This document shows positions 7,714-16,423 of a DNA stretch of 64,000 nt, one piece after another. Each line of letters starts with the position of its first letter. Positions within the stretch are counted from its first letter, which is position 1. Under the pieces are notes generated by a model. The model was not told the DNA's origin. It did no database searches and was given only the letters and a program-made list of their open reading frames with translations. A program made the position numbers and the translations under genes. Source of the stretch: Thermotoga sp. SG1 (GTDB lineage: Bacteria; Thermotogota; Thermotogae; Thermotogales; Thermotogaceae); assembly GCF_002865985.1 (NCBI RefSeq), contig NZ_LNDD01000005.1, positions 271,222 to 335,221 on the forward strand, read 5' to 3'.

Positions 7714-8706
7714 TCACATGATGATGAGTTCACCGAGTATGTAGCCAGATCTGTGGAGCACCTGAAGAATGGCGATGATGTCCTGAGGGGTGGCACCCGC
7801 CGCTTTCAGTGCGTTGACCAGGTTGGCCACGGTTGCATCTTTGTCACCTATCTTTCCGGCTGACACACTTACCGTGAAGTTTCCGTACGTGATCACAAAG
7901 TCTGAGAGTTTCACGCCCCCTCCGAAGAGGACGGTGCCGGTCCTTTCGTTGACCACTATCTTTGCGGGAAGATCTGGCTGCACCTCTATCTCTTCAACGA
8001 GTGAGAGAAAGGTGATGAGATCATCCTGGAAGGCAACTGGAACGGTGAGTTTGATCGCCGAAGGATCCACGGCTTTTGCAAGATCCATCTCGAACTTTTC
8101 GTTTATCGCTCTTGCCACTCTTGCCGCCGTGGTGATATCCGGATTTCTCAGAAGTATTGTCACGCTGTCTCCTTCGAGCATGTCTGAAGGGATATCTCTT
8201 TCCACTATGGCACCTTCTGGGAGATAACCAACGACCTTGTATCTCTTCTGAAGACTTGCTGAAAGTTTCACATCCTCACCACCGAGAGTAACAGAGCCTT
8301 GAGCCACGGCGTAGACCTTTCCATCTGCTCCATAAAGCGGTGTCTGTATGAGGTATCCCCCGGCGAGAGATTTTGCATCGGCTATGGAGGCGACCACACA
8401 GTCTATCCTCATACCTTCCTTTGCGAAGGGAGGAATGTCTGCAAGAACCATCACAAGGGCGGTGTTTTTCGATCTCAGATCTTCTTCTGGAACCTGGACA
8501 CCGAACTTTTTCATCATCTCAAGAAGGAGCGGAGAATTCACGTTTCCGGAATCTCCCGTTCCGTTGAGTCCAACGACAAGGCCGATTCCAAAGAGTTGGT
8601 TGTCACGCGCTCCCCTGAAAAACGCAATGTCCTTTATTCTCGTGGTGATCGAAAAGAGAGAACTGAGAATCACTAAAAGAAGAATGAGAAAAAGGGTTTT
8701 TCTCAC
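7714..8706 (-). CDS. flgI: Flagellar P-ring protein FlgI
   Basis: 330 aa with a cleavable signal peptide (LFLILLLVILSSLFSIT). Family motifs IKDIAFFRGARDNQLFGIG, VVGLNGTGDSG and the C-terminal LKAAGATPQDIIAILQ are all present. FlgI assembles around the distal rod in the periplasm as the P ring. GTG 8706 is the start, with GAGGTGATG upstream. The gene implies that Thermotoga flagella pass through a peptidoglycan and outer-envelope bushing despite the unusual toga. Confidence 0.95.
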   Translation of the reverse strand: MRKTLFLILLLVILSSLFSITTRIKDIAFFRGARDNQLFGIGLVVGLNGTGDSGNVNSPLLLEMMKKFGVQVPEEDLRSKNTALVMVLADIPPFAKEGMRIDCVVASIADAKSLAGGYLIQTPLYGADGKVYAVAQGSVTLGGEDVKLSASLQKRYKVVGYLPEGAIVERDIPSDMLEGDSVTILLRNPDITTAARVARAINEKFEMDLAKAVDPSAIKLTVPVAFQDDLITFLSLVEEIEVQPDLPAKIVVNERTGTVLFGGGVKLSDFVITYGNFTVSVSAGKIGDKDATVANLVNALKAAGATPQDIIAILQVLHRSGYILGELIIM

Positions 8707-8717
8707 TTTTCATCACC

Positions 8718-9320
8718 TCACGTGAACAGTTCTGCAAGGAATGAAAGTACTTTGTCGAAGAAGCTTTCCTTGCCGGGTTCCTCACTGAAAACCAGCTTTC
8801 CGTTCACCCATATTTCCGAGTCTGCCAGTTTGGAAGAATCCACCTCGTTTCCTATTTCTATGTCGTCCGGCCTCACCTTTCCCTTTATGATGATCTCCTG
8901 GTAGTCTTTGTCCACCTTTATCGTCTTTCTTCCTTCCACCACCAGATTTCCATAGGGATCGACATTGACGACCACGGCTGAAACCTTTGCCACCACCGAA
9001 GATTTCATCTCTCCTCCCCGTGTTGTCTGTGGTGAAGGGTTGTTGTTTATTGGTATGAAGTTGCTGAGGTTGAAGTTGGCGGCTGCACTCACCACGTTTC
9101 CAAGGATGCCCAGGAGGGTCTTCTGTATTTCAAGGCTTTCCCTTTCTGAGGACAGACTGTTGTTTTCCCGAATCACTATGGTGACTATGTCTCCAACTTT
9201 CGAAGCCTTTCGGATGGAAAGGAGATTTTTGTATTCCGACTCTCCCGAGGAGTTCCACATGGAGAAGGGAAAGATCGCTGCCGCTAGAAAGAGTAACAGC
9301 AGACACCACGCCTTCTTCAT
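8718..9320 (-). CDS. flgH: Flagellar L-ring protein FlgH (no lipobox)
   Basis: 200 aa: signal peptide, then a core matching FlgH (VGDIVTIVIRENNSLSS, GRKTIKVDKDYQEIIIKG, VRPDDI). FlgH forms the outer-membrane L ring and is a lipoprotein in enteric bacteria. Here the only early cysteine (Cys6) precedes the hydrophobic core and no lipobox cysteine follows it (AAAIFPFSMWNSSG), so lipidation is unlikely. Start ATG 9320 overlaps the flgA stop (ATGA). Confidence 0.9.
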   Translation of the reverse strand: MKKAWCLLLLFLAAAIFPFSMWNSSGESEYKNLLSIRKASKVGDIVTIVIRENNSLSSERESLEIQKTLLGILGNVVSAAANFNLSNFIPINNNPSPQTTRGGEMKSSVVAKVSAVVVNVDPYGNLVVEGRKTIKVDKDYQEIIIKGKVRPDDIEIGNEVDSSKLADSEIWVNGKLVFSEEPGKESFFDKVLSFLAELFT

Positions 9321-10183
9321 TCCGTCACCCCCAGTATTCTCAAAACGGGTCCTTTCTCAACTCTTCCGAAAACGTATTTTCTACTTTCGATGTTCATGGC
9401 CTTCACCGTCTCTCCAAGGTGTCCGTTTTCCAGTACCTCCACGAAGGTGGAGACCTTTATGCTACCAAGATCCACGTACGCCGGAACGATCTGCCCTTTT
9501 ACCACATCGGGGGGATCTTCCAGCATATCCTTAGTGAGAACAGTACCGGATCTCAGGTATCTTTTTGACACCATGCCCACAACTTCTAAGAGGCTGTAGA
9601 ACGGTTCGCCGTTGATTTCAAAGATGTCTCTTTCTTCCATGGTCACGAAGTCTTCCTTTATCACATCTCCCACGTTTATATTTCTTTTCAAGACCACCAC
9701 ATTCCTTTCCTTTTTGAGTACAACGTTCAGGGTCACGTAGGAACCGTCGGTGAATTTCAGAAAAACGTTGATCAGGTTCTTCGATATTCTGGTGACTCTA
9801 ACAGAGGAAAGACCTAGGTCCTGTGGGAACTTTCCGAAGGTTTTCACAACAAACGCTTCGAAGTCTTTTACTCCTATTTTCTTTTCGATTTCTTCGTACA
9901 CCACTTTTCTGATTTCGTCGGGACCCTTTACCGTTATCTTTATCTGGTCCGCTCCTGTGAATTCGTGCTCTGGAAATCTGATCTTCAGGAAACTTTTGGA
10001 GACGAAGTATTCAAAACCCGGAAGCAGGACCATCAGGTCTTTGTCTGTATCGACCTTTTCAAAGGTGAGGTCGTTCAGAGAAAGAACTCCTGGCGTGGCC
10101 AGGAGTGTTTCTTTCAGAGTGAAGGTTTCAGAGAAGAGGAAGGAGGAGAAAAGCACCATCAGTATTAGAAAACAAACTTTCAT
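9317..10183 (-). CDS. flgA: Flagellar P-ring assembly protein FlgA
   Basis: 288 aa with a signal peptide (FLILMVLFSSFLFSE) and a C-terminal SAF/FlgA region (LKRNINVGDVIKEDFVTMEE, YLRSGTVLTKDMLED, LGETVKAMN). FlgA is the periplasmic chaperone for FlgI. Position between flgG and flgH and the 4-nt overlap with flgH support the call. The N-terminal half is divergent. Confidence 0.88.
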   Translation of the reverse strand: MKVCFLILMVLFSSFLFSETFTLKETLLATPGVLSLNDLTFEKVDTDKDLMVLLPGFEYFVSKSFLKIRFPEHEFTGADQIKITVKGPDEIRKVVYEEIEKKIGVKDFEAFVVKTFGKFPQDLGLSSVRVTRISKNLINVFLKFTDGSYVTLNVVLKKERNVVVLKRNINVGDVIKEDFVTMEERDIFEINGEPFYSLLEVVGMVSKRYLRSGTVLTKDMLEDPPDVVKGQIVPAYVDLGSIKVSTFVEVLENGHLGETVKAMNIESRKYVFGRVEKGPVLRILGVTE

Positions 10184-10189
10184 AACTCA

Positions 10190-10975
10190 TCATCTCTTCA
10201 CATTGGTGGCTGTTCTCAACATCTCATCGGCTGTCTGTATGACCCTCGAGTTGAACTCGTACGCTCTCTGTGCGGTGATCATGTCCACCATTTCCCTGAC
10301 GACATCGACGTTGGATTTTTCCAGAAATCCCTGTTTAATGGCTCCAAAGCCGTCCTGACCCGGGACACCCTCTATCGGATCTCCGGATGCGGGTGTTGCG
10401 ATGTAGAGGTTGTCTCCTATCGATTTCAGACCGGATGGGTTCACAAACCTCACGAGCGTGATCGTTCCGAGTTGCTGTATGGTACCATCCTGAAGTTCAG
10501 CCGAAACGATGCCGTCTGGAGAGACGTTTATCGAAACGGCGTTTTCTGGAATGGTTATCTCGGGTACCAGAAGGAGACCGTTCGAGGTGACTATTCTTCC
10601 TTCACTGTCCACTTTGAAGCTTCCGTCTCTTGTGTAGGCAATTCTGCCATCCTGAAGTTGAATCTGGAAGAAGCCGTCTCCGGCTATCGCCAGGTCGAGG
10701 GCGTTGCCAGTCTGCTCGAAGTTTCCAAGGGTGAATATCCGTGTTGTTGCCGCCGTTCTCACACCGTGTCCAACGTACAGCCCCGTTGGAAGGGTGGAAG
10801 TGGCGGCCGTTGGAGTTCCAGCGTTCTTCACGTACTGATAGAGGAGATCCTGGAATTCTGCCCTCACCTTTTTGTACCCTGTGGTGTCCACGTTGGCGAG
10901 GTTGTTCGCTATGGTATCGAGTTTGAATTGCTGTGCGGACATTCCTGTTGCGGCAGAGTAAAGTGATATCATCAT
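10190..10975 (-). CDS. flgG: Flagellar distal rod protein FlgG
   Basis: About 261 aa. N-terminus MMISLYSAATGMSAQQFKLD, followed by TIANNLANVDTTGYKK, is the classic FlgG rod signature, and the C-terminus (LEKSNVDVVREMVDMITAQR, AYEFNSRVIQTADEML) pairs with it in the helical coiled shell. Start ATG 10975 is chosen because GGAGGTG lies 7 nt upstream and because FlgG proteins start MxxSLY; the upstream codons to 10996 have no such site. Confidence 0.95.
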   Translation of the reverse strand: MMISLYSAATGMSAQQFKLDTIANNLANVDTTGYKKVRAEFQDLLYQYVKNAGTPTAATSTLPTGLYVGHGVRTAATTRIFTLGNFEQTGNALDLAIAGDGFFQIQLQDGRIAYTRDGSFKVDSEGRIVTSNGLLLVPEITIPENAVSINVSPDGIVSAELQDGTIQQLGTITLVRFVNPSGLKSIGDNLYIATPASGDPIEGVPGQDGFGAIKQGFLEKSNVDVVREMVDMITAQRAYEFNSRVIQTADEMLRTATNVKR

Positions 10976-10992
10976 ACTCAGACACCTCCAGA

Positions 10993-11742
10993 TCACTTCA
11001 GAGTAGCCAGGGAGTTGATGAGTTTTCCGTTCAGTTCATCGTTGACAAGGACCGCTCTTTGAGAGAGTTCGTAGTGTCTCATTGCAGAGATCATGTCCAC
11101 CATCGCCTTCAGGGCGTTCACATTTGATTTTTCTACATAGCCCTGAAGAATCCTAAAATTTTCTGCAAAGGATGGATTTTCTCCGGTGAAGAGGGTGTTT
11201 CCGAACTTCTGAAGGTTCTCCACGGTGTACACACCGATTCTTGTTATCACGTTTCCGTTCTCGTCTCTCACATAACCTTCTCCGTCCACCGTGAAGCCAT
11301 CGAAGTACTCTATTCTTTCACCGTTTTCATCCAGGAGGTATCCTCCGTAGTTTGTAACGATGTATCCATCGCGTCCCACCTCGAACTCTCCATTTCTGGT
11401 GAAGTACTCCTGGCCGTTGAATTCTATCCTGAAAAACCCCTCACCGTCTATGGCGAGGTGATACGGGACCTTTGTTTCTTCGAGAGGTCCCTGAGAGAGA
11501 TCACTTCTCACCTCGTCCAGCACAACGGAGTACTCGAGGGGACCTATCGGAACCTTTTCTACCCTCTTTTCTATAGGATCTGGCTCCTGTCTGAAGATTT
11601 CTCTTCTCAGGTAGGCCCTGAAGGCTTCTCTGTCTTGTTTGTAGCCAGCCGTGTCGACGTTTGCTAGATCGTTGGCTATTCTGTCCAGTTTTGCCATATC
11701 GATCAGCATGCCCATGGATGCGTTGTAGATGCCCCTCGTCAC
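10993..11742 (-). CDS. flgF: Flagellar proximal rod protein FlgF (FlgG-like)
   Basis: About 249 aa; begins TRGIYNASMGM with DRIANDLANVDTAGYKQD and ends with VEKSNVNALKAMVDMISAMR, the paired rod/hook motifs. More divergent from FlgG than its neighbour, hence FlgF. GTG 11742 is preferred because GAGGTGAT precedes it at 5 nt; GTG 11751, overlapping the mreB stop as GTGA, is the alternative. Confidence 0.85.
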   Translation of the reverse strand: MTRGIYNASMGMLIDMAKLDRIANDLANVDTAGYKQDREAFRAYLRREIFRQEPDPIEKRVEKVPIGPLEYSVVLDEVRSDLSQGPLEETKVPYHLAIDGEGFFRIEFNGQEYFTRNGEFEVGRDGYIVTNYGGYLLDENGERIEYFDGFTVDGEGYVRDENGNVITRIGVYTVENLQKFGNTLFTGENPSFAENFRILQGYVEKSNVNALKAMVDMISAMRHYELSQRAVLVNDELNGKLINSLATLK

Positions 11743-11747
11743 GAAGA

Positions 11748-12758
11748 TCACCTCGCAAACGTTTCACAGACCGTTTTCAACAACTTTTCATCCTCCAGGA
11801 GAATACCTGTTCCCCTCGCAACACACGTGATCGGATCTTCGGCCACGATTGTCTTGACGTGGATTTCATCGTAGATGGTTCTGTCGAAACCTCTGAGGAG
11901 GGCTCCGCCTCCGGTGAGGTGTATACCGTTGTTTATGATGTCGGCAGAAAGTTCTGGTGGTGTTCTTTCGAGGACATTCTTGATTTTTGTGAGAAGGGCC
12001 ATGACGATGGGTTCGATGGCTTCTCTTACGTCCTCTGAGTTCACTCGATCTGTTCTTGGAAGCCCCGTTACCACATCACGTCCTTTTATCTCGACTTCGT
12101 AGTTCTCAAAGGCAGGATGTGTCTTTCCGATTCTCTTCTTTATATCTTCGGCGGTGGACTCCCCTATGACGAGGCCGTATTTTTTTCGAACGAACTTTAC
12201 TATCGCTTCATCCATTGCATCCCCTGCCATTCTCACCGATTCTCCAACCACCGTGCCGCCAAGGCTGATCACGGCTATATCCGTGGTTCCACCACCTATA
12301 TCCACCACCATGTTTCCTTCGGATGCCATGACATCTATTCCTGCACCTATTGCGGCTGCTATCGGTTCGGAAACGATGTGCACCCTTCGAGCCCCGGCGT
12401 TGAGACCCGCCTCAAAGACCGCCCTTTTTTCGACCTCGGTGATCTTTGTGGGAACCCCTATGATGAGAGAAGGCTTCATGAAACTGAACCTTCCGACTAT
12501 GCGCTTTAGAAAACTTCGAATGATCGCTTCTATGGTTTTATAGTCTGCTATCACACCGTCTTTCATCGGCCGGATGGCCTTCAACCCCTCGGGGGTCTTT
12601 CCGAGCATCTTCTTCGCTTCCTCACCGATGGCGACGATCTCCCCTGTCTTCTCCGATATCGCCACAACGGAGGGTTCGTGCAAAACGATTCCTTCACCTC
12701 TTTTGTAAACGATGATGGATGCTGTTCCCAGGTCTATGCCGATGTCTCCCTTTGGCAT
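11748..12758 (-). CDS. mreB: Rod-shape determining protein MreB (actin-like)
   Basis: 336 aa with the actin-fold ATP motifs: DLGTASIIVYKRG near the start (phosphate 1), VVDIGGGTTDIAVISLGG (phosphate 2) and LTGGGALLRG (adenosine). It forms membrane filaments that organise lateral wall synthesis. T. maritima carries two MreB paralogues as I recall; this is the copy beside flagellar genes. ATG 12758 has GAGGAGG 9 nt upstream. Gene order recJ-ruvX-tRNA-mreB-flg is co-directional. Confidence 0.95.
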   Translation of the reverse strand: MPKGDIGIDLGTASIIVYKRGEGIVLHEPSVVAISEKTGEIVAIGEEAKKMLGKTPEGLKAIRPMKDGVIADYKTIEAIIRSFLKRIVGRFSFMKPSLIIGVPTKITEVEKRAVFEAGLNAGARRVHIVSEPIAAAIGAGIDVMASEGNMVVDIGGGTTDIAVISLGGTVVGESVRMAGDAMDEAIVKFVRKKYGLVIGESTAEDIKKRIGKTHPAFENYEVEIKGRDVVTGLPRTDRVNSEDVREAIEPIVMALLTKIKNVLERTPPELSADIINNGIHLTGGGALLRGFDRTIYDEIHVKTIVAEDPITCVARGTGILLEDEKLLKTVCETFAR

Positions 12759-12818
12759 ATCGAAAACCTCCTCGTTTTGATTGTTCTTTCTTCAGGTGGG
12801 ATGTTCCTAAAAAAAATC

Positions 12819-12894
12819 TGGTGTGCCTGGCGGGACTCGAACCCGCAACCTCTGGATCCGGAGTCCAGCGCTCTATCCGTTGAGCTACAGGCAC
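12819..12894 (-). tRNA. tRNA-Arg (anticodon CCG), CCA encoded
   Basis: A full cloverleaf on the minus strand: acceptor stem GTGCCTG/CAGGCAC, D arm GCTC/GAGC, anticodon stem CTGGA/TCCAG around loop CTCCGGA (anticodon CCG), T arm with GGTTCGAGTC, discriminator A, and an encoded CCA. Its 5' end overlaps the last codons of ruvX by 10 nt, and eight T's follow its 3' end before mreB. No own promoter is seen, so it probably comes out of the ruvX transcript. Confidence 0.95.
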
Positions 12895-13508
12895 ACCAGT
12901 TTTCCTTTTTCCGATAAATATTTTTTCAGCTCTTCACACTCTTTTCCTGAGACGATCAGATCGTACTTTTTCTCGGGAACGTTTCTTTCAACGAAGTATC
13001 CTTTCTTGTAGAAAAAATAGGCAAGAACAGGGTCCTTCGTTACCACATCGGTTTCTTTCGAATCCAATTTCAAAGAAGGGTCAGGAAACTCGTACAGAAG
13101 AACCTTTTTGTCTGAAACGCTCTCCAGTGAAAGATTGACTTTCTTTCTTCTGTCTTCGACCTTCGTACATCCTGCTGGATTTTCAACAAAAGACTGAAAT
13201 ATAAGAGCTGCACTCACCACATCGTCTCTTTTCGATAACCTGCTTGCAATTCTCGTTGTGAGTCTTTCATCACACAGATAGGTCTCGTACTTTTTCGAAA
13301 AAGACAGGGCAGTTTCGACTGTTTTGAACGTTTGCTGTGAGTATCGACCACTCATCGAAAGAGGCATTCCGAAAACTATTTTATCAGGATTCAGCCTCTC
13401 CACGAACTTTTTGAGTTCCTTAGTGGGTACGACCACGCTGTCTTGTGGGAGAATTTTTCCAAAGGCCACACCGCATTTTCTCTCGCCGTAATCTATCGCA
13501 ACGATCAC
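12885..13508 (-). CDS. ruvX: RuvX/YqgF-type RNase H-fold protein
   Basis: 207 aa. IVAIDYGERKCGVAFG at the N-terminus is the YqgF/RuvX first strand with its catalytic Asp; VFGMPLSMSG and YLCDERLTTRIA follow. The family acts in 16S rRNA 5'-end maturation or Holliday junction cleavage. It is longer than the usual 140 aa, with about 70 extra C-terminal residues of unknown role. GTG 13508 overlaps the recJ stop (GTGA). The stop codon lies inside the tRNA-Arg gene. Confidence 0.85.
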   Translation of the reverse strand: MIVAIDYGERKCGVAFGKILPQDSVVVPTKELKKFVERLNPDKIVFGMPLSMSGRYSQQTFKTVETALSFSKKYETYLCDERLTTRIASRLSKRDDVVSAALIFQSFVENPAGCTKVEDRRKKVNLSLESVSDKKVLLYEFPDPSLKLDSKETDVVTKDPVLAYFFYKKGYFVERNVPEKKYDLIVSGKECEELKKYLSEKGKLVCL

Positions 13509-16342
13509 CTTATCACCCTGTCCCTGAAGAAGGAGTACAGATTTTTCAGGTCTTCTGTGAGGACGAAGGCTGTATCTTCGAAAACACTCTTTTCAAGATC
13601 GCCCTCAAGAACTCTCCATGGGGTTTTCCCGGAACGCAACTCCTCTATCAGGTCCACGTACAAATCCTTCAAGACATTTCCTTTTATTCCGTAGTCATTT
13701 TCGAGGATCTCTTCCAGTTCTGTCCTGTCTTTCGTTCTTTCAGTTGCACGGGCTATCTCTTCCAGTTTATCTGGACTGGGGAACAACCTTTCCAGTTCAG
13801 CCCGGCGCTTTTCCATGTCCTGAGATGAATAGCACAGATTGATGACGGTTCTTCTTCTCAGAAGGTCCACGATCTCGTAGATGCTGAATGGAAAATCGTA
13901 GAAAATGATATCAGCCTTGATATGGGTGGGCAGACCATCAGTGTTACTCGTGAAAATTGCCCTCCGGGCAGATCCGCTTTCTATCAATCCCACCACTTTC
14001 AATTTTTTCTCCAGATCCATGCCTGCGTAGTAAACGACCGCTTTCTTACCGAGTTTTTTGTAGATGTCTGGAATCAACCTTTTTTCGGAAACCACTATCG
14101 AAAAACCGCTGGAACCTGTGAGCGTTTCAAGGTCAAATCGTCCTCTCTGGTCTGAAAACAGAAACTCTTCAAGTTCATTTGTTTTGAGATCCACAACTTC
14201 GTATTCACCGTTTCTCAAAAAGTCTTCCAAGGCTGGATTTTTCATCGAGGAGACGAAGAGAAATTTTCCGGGGTGTCTTTCCAGAAGGTTCAGAAATTCC
14301 TGAACCTGACTGTTGCTGTTGTGGGATACAAAATCCTGAAATTCGTTCACGATGAACACATCAAAGTCGTTCAAAGGAAGATGTTTCAGAAAACCCACAA
14401 GAGTGAAAACAACGATGTCGTTTTCCAGCCCCCTGGTGAAAACAGAGTTCACATATCCTGATGCATTTGATGAACTGTATCTTGCCAGACAACCTGAGAC
14501 GTTCTGTGCTGAAGCGTTCGTCAGGGAAATGATGCCGAGTCTTCCCCCGGTTTCTTCCTTCACCGAAAGCAGAAACTTCGTCTTGGAAGGGTACGGGATT
14601 CTGATCAGAATTTTTTCCTCTTTTGCTTTTCTCAGAAGAGAACTCACTTCTTTGCTCTTCACGCGAAAGACCGGTTTCACATCCAGAGAAACAAGGTAAT
14701 AAGACAGGCTGTCTCCCATGGGTCTCAGGTTGACGACGACGCTACCCCTTGTTGGAGCAACAGGAAGGGCGGAAAACGAGTTCGACAGATTCTTGAAGTT
14801 GTACCCGATCACTTCCAGTTTCCTTTCTCCATCCTTCAGGTGGAGAAAGACGTTGCTGTTGTCTTCTCCGAAGAAGTGTATCTTCTCTATGAGCAGGTCG
14901 CTGAACAGGAGTACAGGCTCGGGGTTTCCCTGACCAAACGGCATGAGAAGCTGAATGTCCTCGATGAACCTTTCATCGATGTCGTTGAGGCTCACTTCGG
15001 CATCCACCAGCACTTTCTCGTCTTTCATCTCAAGGGCGATATTCTTTATGTACTCTTTGAAAGATTCCAGATGCTCTTTTCGGAGGGAGAATCCCGCAGC
15101 AGAGGAATGTCCTCCTATTTCATCGAATATCTCCAGAACGTCACCGGAGAAGGCGTTCATTATGTCGTAGCCGTTGTAACTTCTTATGGAGCCCTTGGCG
15201 TACCCGTCGTTGAGAGAGACAACCGCCACAGGCTTTTCGTATCTGTTGGCAAGTTTTGCTGCCACGATACCTATAACTCCCACATGCCAGTTTTCTCCGG
15301 CAACCACTATAATGGGATCTTTCCACAGATCGTTCGCCTCGATTTTCTCGACTGCCTCTTTGTATATCTGCCTTTCGATTCTCCGGCGTTCGTTGTTCAA
15401 CTCCATCAATCTCTCCACAACGCTTTCGGCTCTGGTAGGATCTTTCATCGTCAGCAACATAAAAGCATCCGTTGCACTTCCCATACGGCCCGCTGCGTTG
15501 AGGCGGGGAGCTATTTTGTAGCTGATATCGTGTGAGGTGAGCCTTTTCAGTCCAAGTTTCTCCAGGAGTTTTTTCAATCCCAGACGTTCTGTTTTCATGA
15601 GGAGTTCTATACCCTTTTTCACGAAATACCTGTTCTCATCTAGAAGGGACACCATATCGGCGACTGTTCCGAGGGCTACCAGTTCCAGGTACTTTTCGAC
15701 ATCGGGATATTTCAACACCTGGGCGAGAGCCTGTACAAGTTTGTAGGTTACCCCAACACCCGCAAGGTCCCTGAAGGGATAGTCTTCTTCTGGCACCTTT
15801 GGGTTCACAACGGCATCGGCGGGTGGAATGTCTCCATTCACTTCATGGTGATCGGTCACGATCACTTTCATACCGAGTCTTTTTGCCAGATCTATGGACT
15901 CAACGGCCGTGATTCCACAATCGACCGTCACAAGACAGGAGACTCCCATCTCCTTGAAGGAAAGAACGTTTTCCTTCTGAACGCCGTAGCCTTCTTCGAT
16001 TCGATGGGGGATGTAGACGTCCACCTTCCAGCCGTTCTCTTCGAGAAACTCCTTCAGCACGACAGCCGATGTTATTCCGTCCACATCGTAATCACCATGG
16101 ATCAGAACGAGTTGACCTTCAGAGCGAACTTGAAGGAGGGTTTCAACGGCTTTCCCCATGTCCTTGAAGAGGAAAGGGTCATGCTGGCAGGCTTCATCTG
16201 TGAACAGAAAAGATCTTGCAGCCTCTTCTGTGTCAATGCCACGGTTCACCAGAACCCTTGCGGCTATTTCACTGAGACCAAAATGCTGTGAAATTCTTTT
16301 CACAGCGTGTTCATCAGGGTGTGAAAGTTCCCACTTTTTCAT
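13505..16342 (-). CDS. recJ: RecJ single-strand exonuclease with C-terminal helicase-like extension
   Basis: About 945 aa from ATG 16342 (AAGGAG upstream). Residues 1-560 are RecJ: DHH motifs GDYDVDGIT (about 83), VTVDCGITA, VTDHHEVNGD, DLAGVGVTYKL, and the DHHA1 motif GGHSSAAGFS. It degrades 5'-ended single strands in repair. The remaining 370 aa resemble an SF2 helicase worn down: a Walker A remnant (PSKTKFLL), a Walker B-like FDVFIVNEFQD, FLFVSSM (motif III) and a C-lobe AIFTSNTDGLPTHIK. Helicase activity is unlikely since GKT is missing; a DNA-binding or regulatory role is inferred. Confidence 0.9.
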   Translation of the reverse strand: MKKWELSHPDEHAVKRISQHFGLSEIAARVLVNRGIDTEEAARSFLFTDEACQHDPFLFKDMGKAVETLLQVRSEGQLVLIHGDYDVDGITSAVVLKEFLEENGWKVDVYIPHRIEEGYGVQKENVLSFKEMGVSCLVTVDCGITAVESIDLAKRLGMKVIVTDHHEVNGDIPPADAVVNPKVPEEDYPFRDLAGVGVTYKLVQALAQVLKYPDVEKYLELVALGTVADMVSLLDENRYFVKKGIELLMKTERLGLKKLLEKLGLKRLTSHDISYKIAPRLNAAGRMGSATDAFMLLTMKDPTRAESVVERLMELNNERRRIERQIYKEAVEKIEANDLWKDPIIVVAGENWHVGVIGIVAAKLANRYEKPVAVVSLNDGYAKGSIRSYNGYDIMNAFSGDVLEIFDEIGGHSSAAGFSLRKEHLESFKEYIKNIALEMKDEKVLVDAEVSLNDIDERFIEDIQLLMPFGQGNPEPVLLFSDLLIEKIHFFGEDNSNVFLHLKDGERKLEVIGYNFKNLSNSFSALPVAPTRGSVVVNLRPMGDSLSYYLVSLDVKPVFRVKSKEVSSLLRKAKEEKILIRIPYPSKTKFLLSVKEETGGRLGIISLTNASAQNVSGCLARYSSSNASGYVNSVFTRGLENDIVVFTLVGFLKHLPLNDFDVFIVNEFQDFVSHNSNSQVQEFLNLLERHPGKFLFVSSMKNPALEDFLRNGEYEVVDLKTNELEEFLFSDQRGRFDLETLTGSSGFSIVVSEKRLIPDIYKKLGKKAVVYYAGMDLEKKLKVVGLIESGSARRAIFTSNTDGLPTHIKADIIFYDFPFSIYEIVDLLRRRTVINLCYSSQDMEKRRAELERLFPSPDKLEEIARATERTKDRTELEEILENDYGIKGNVLKDLYVDLIEELRSGKTPWRVLEGDLEKSVFEDTAFVLTEDLKNLYSFFRDRVIR

Positions 16343-16423
16343 CCTCCGTAGTCTCCTTTTCTTTTTTAATAATTTTACCACATCTTCGAGTGATACAATT
16401 TTAGTTGAAAGGTGGTGGTGAAG

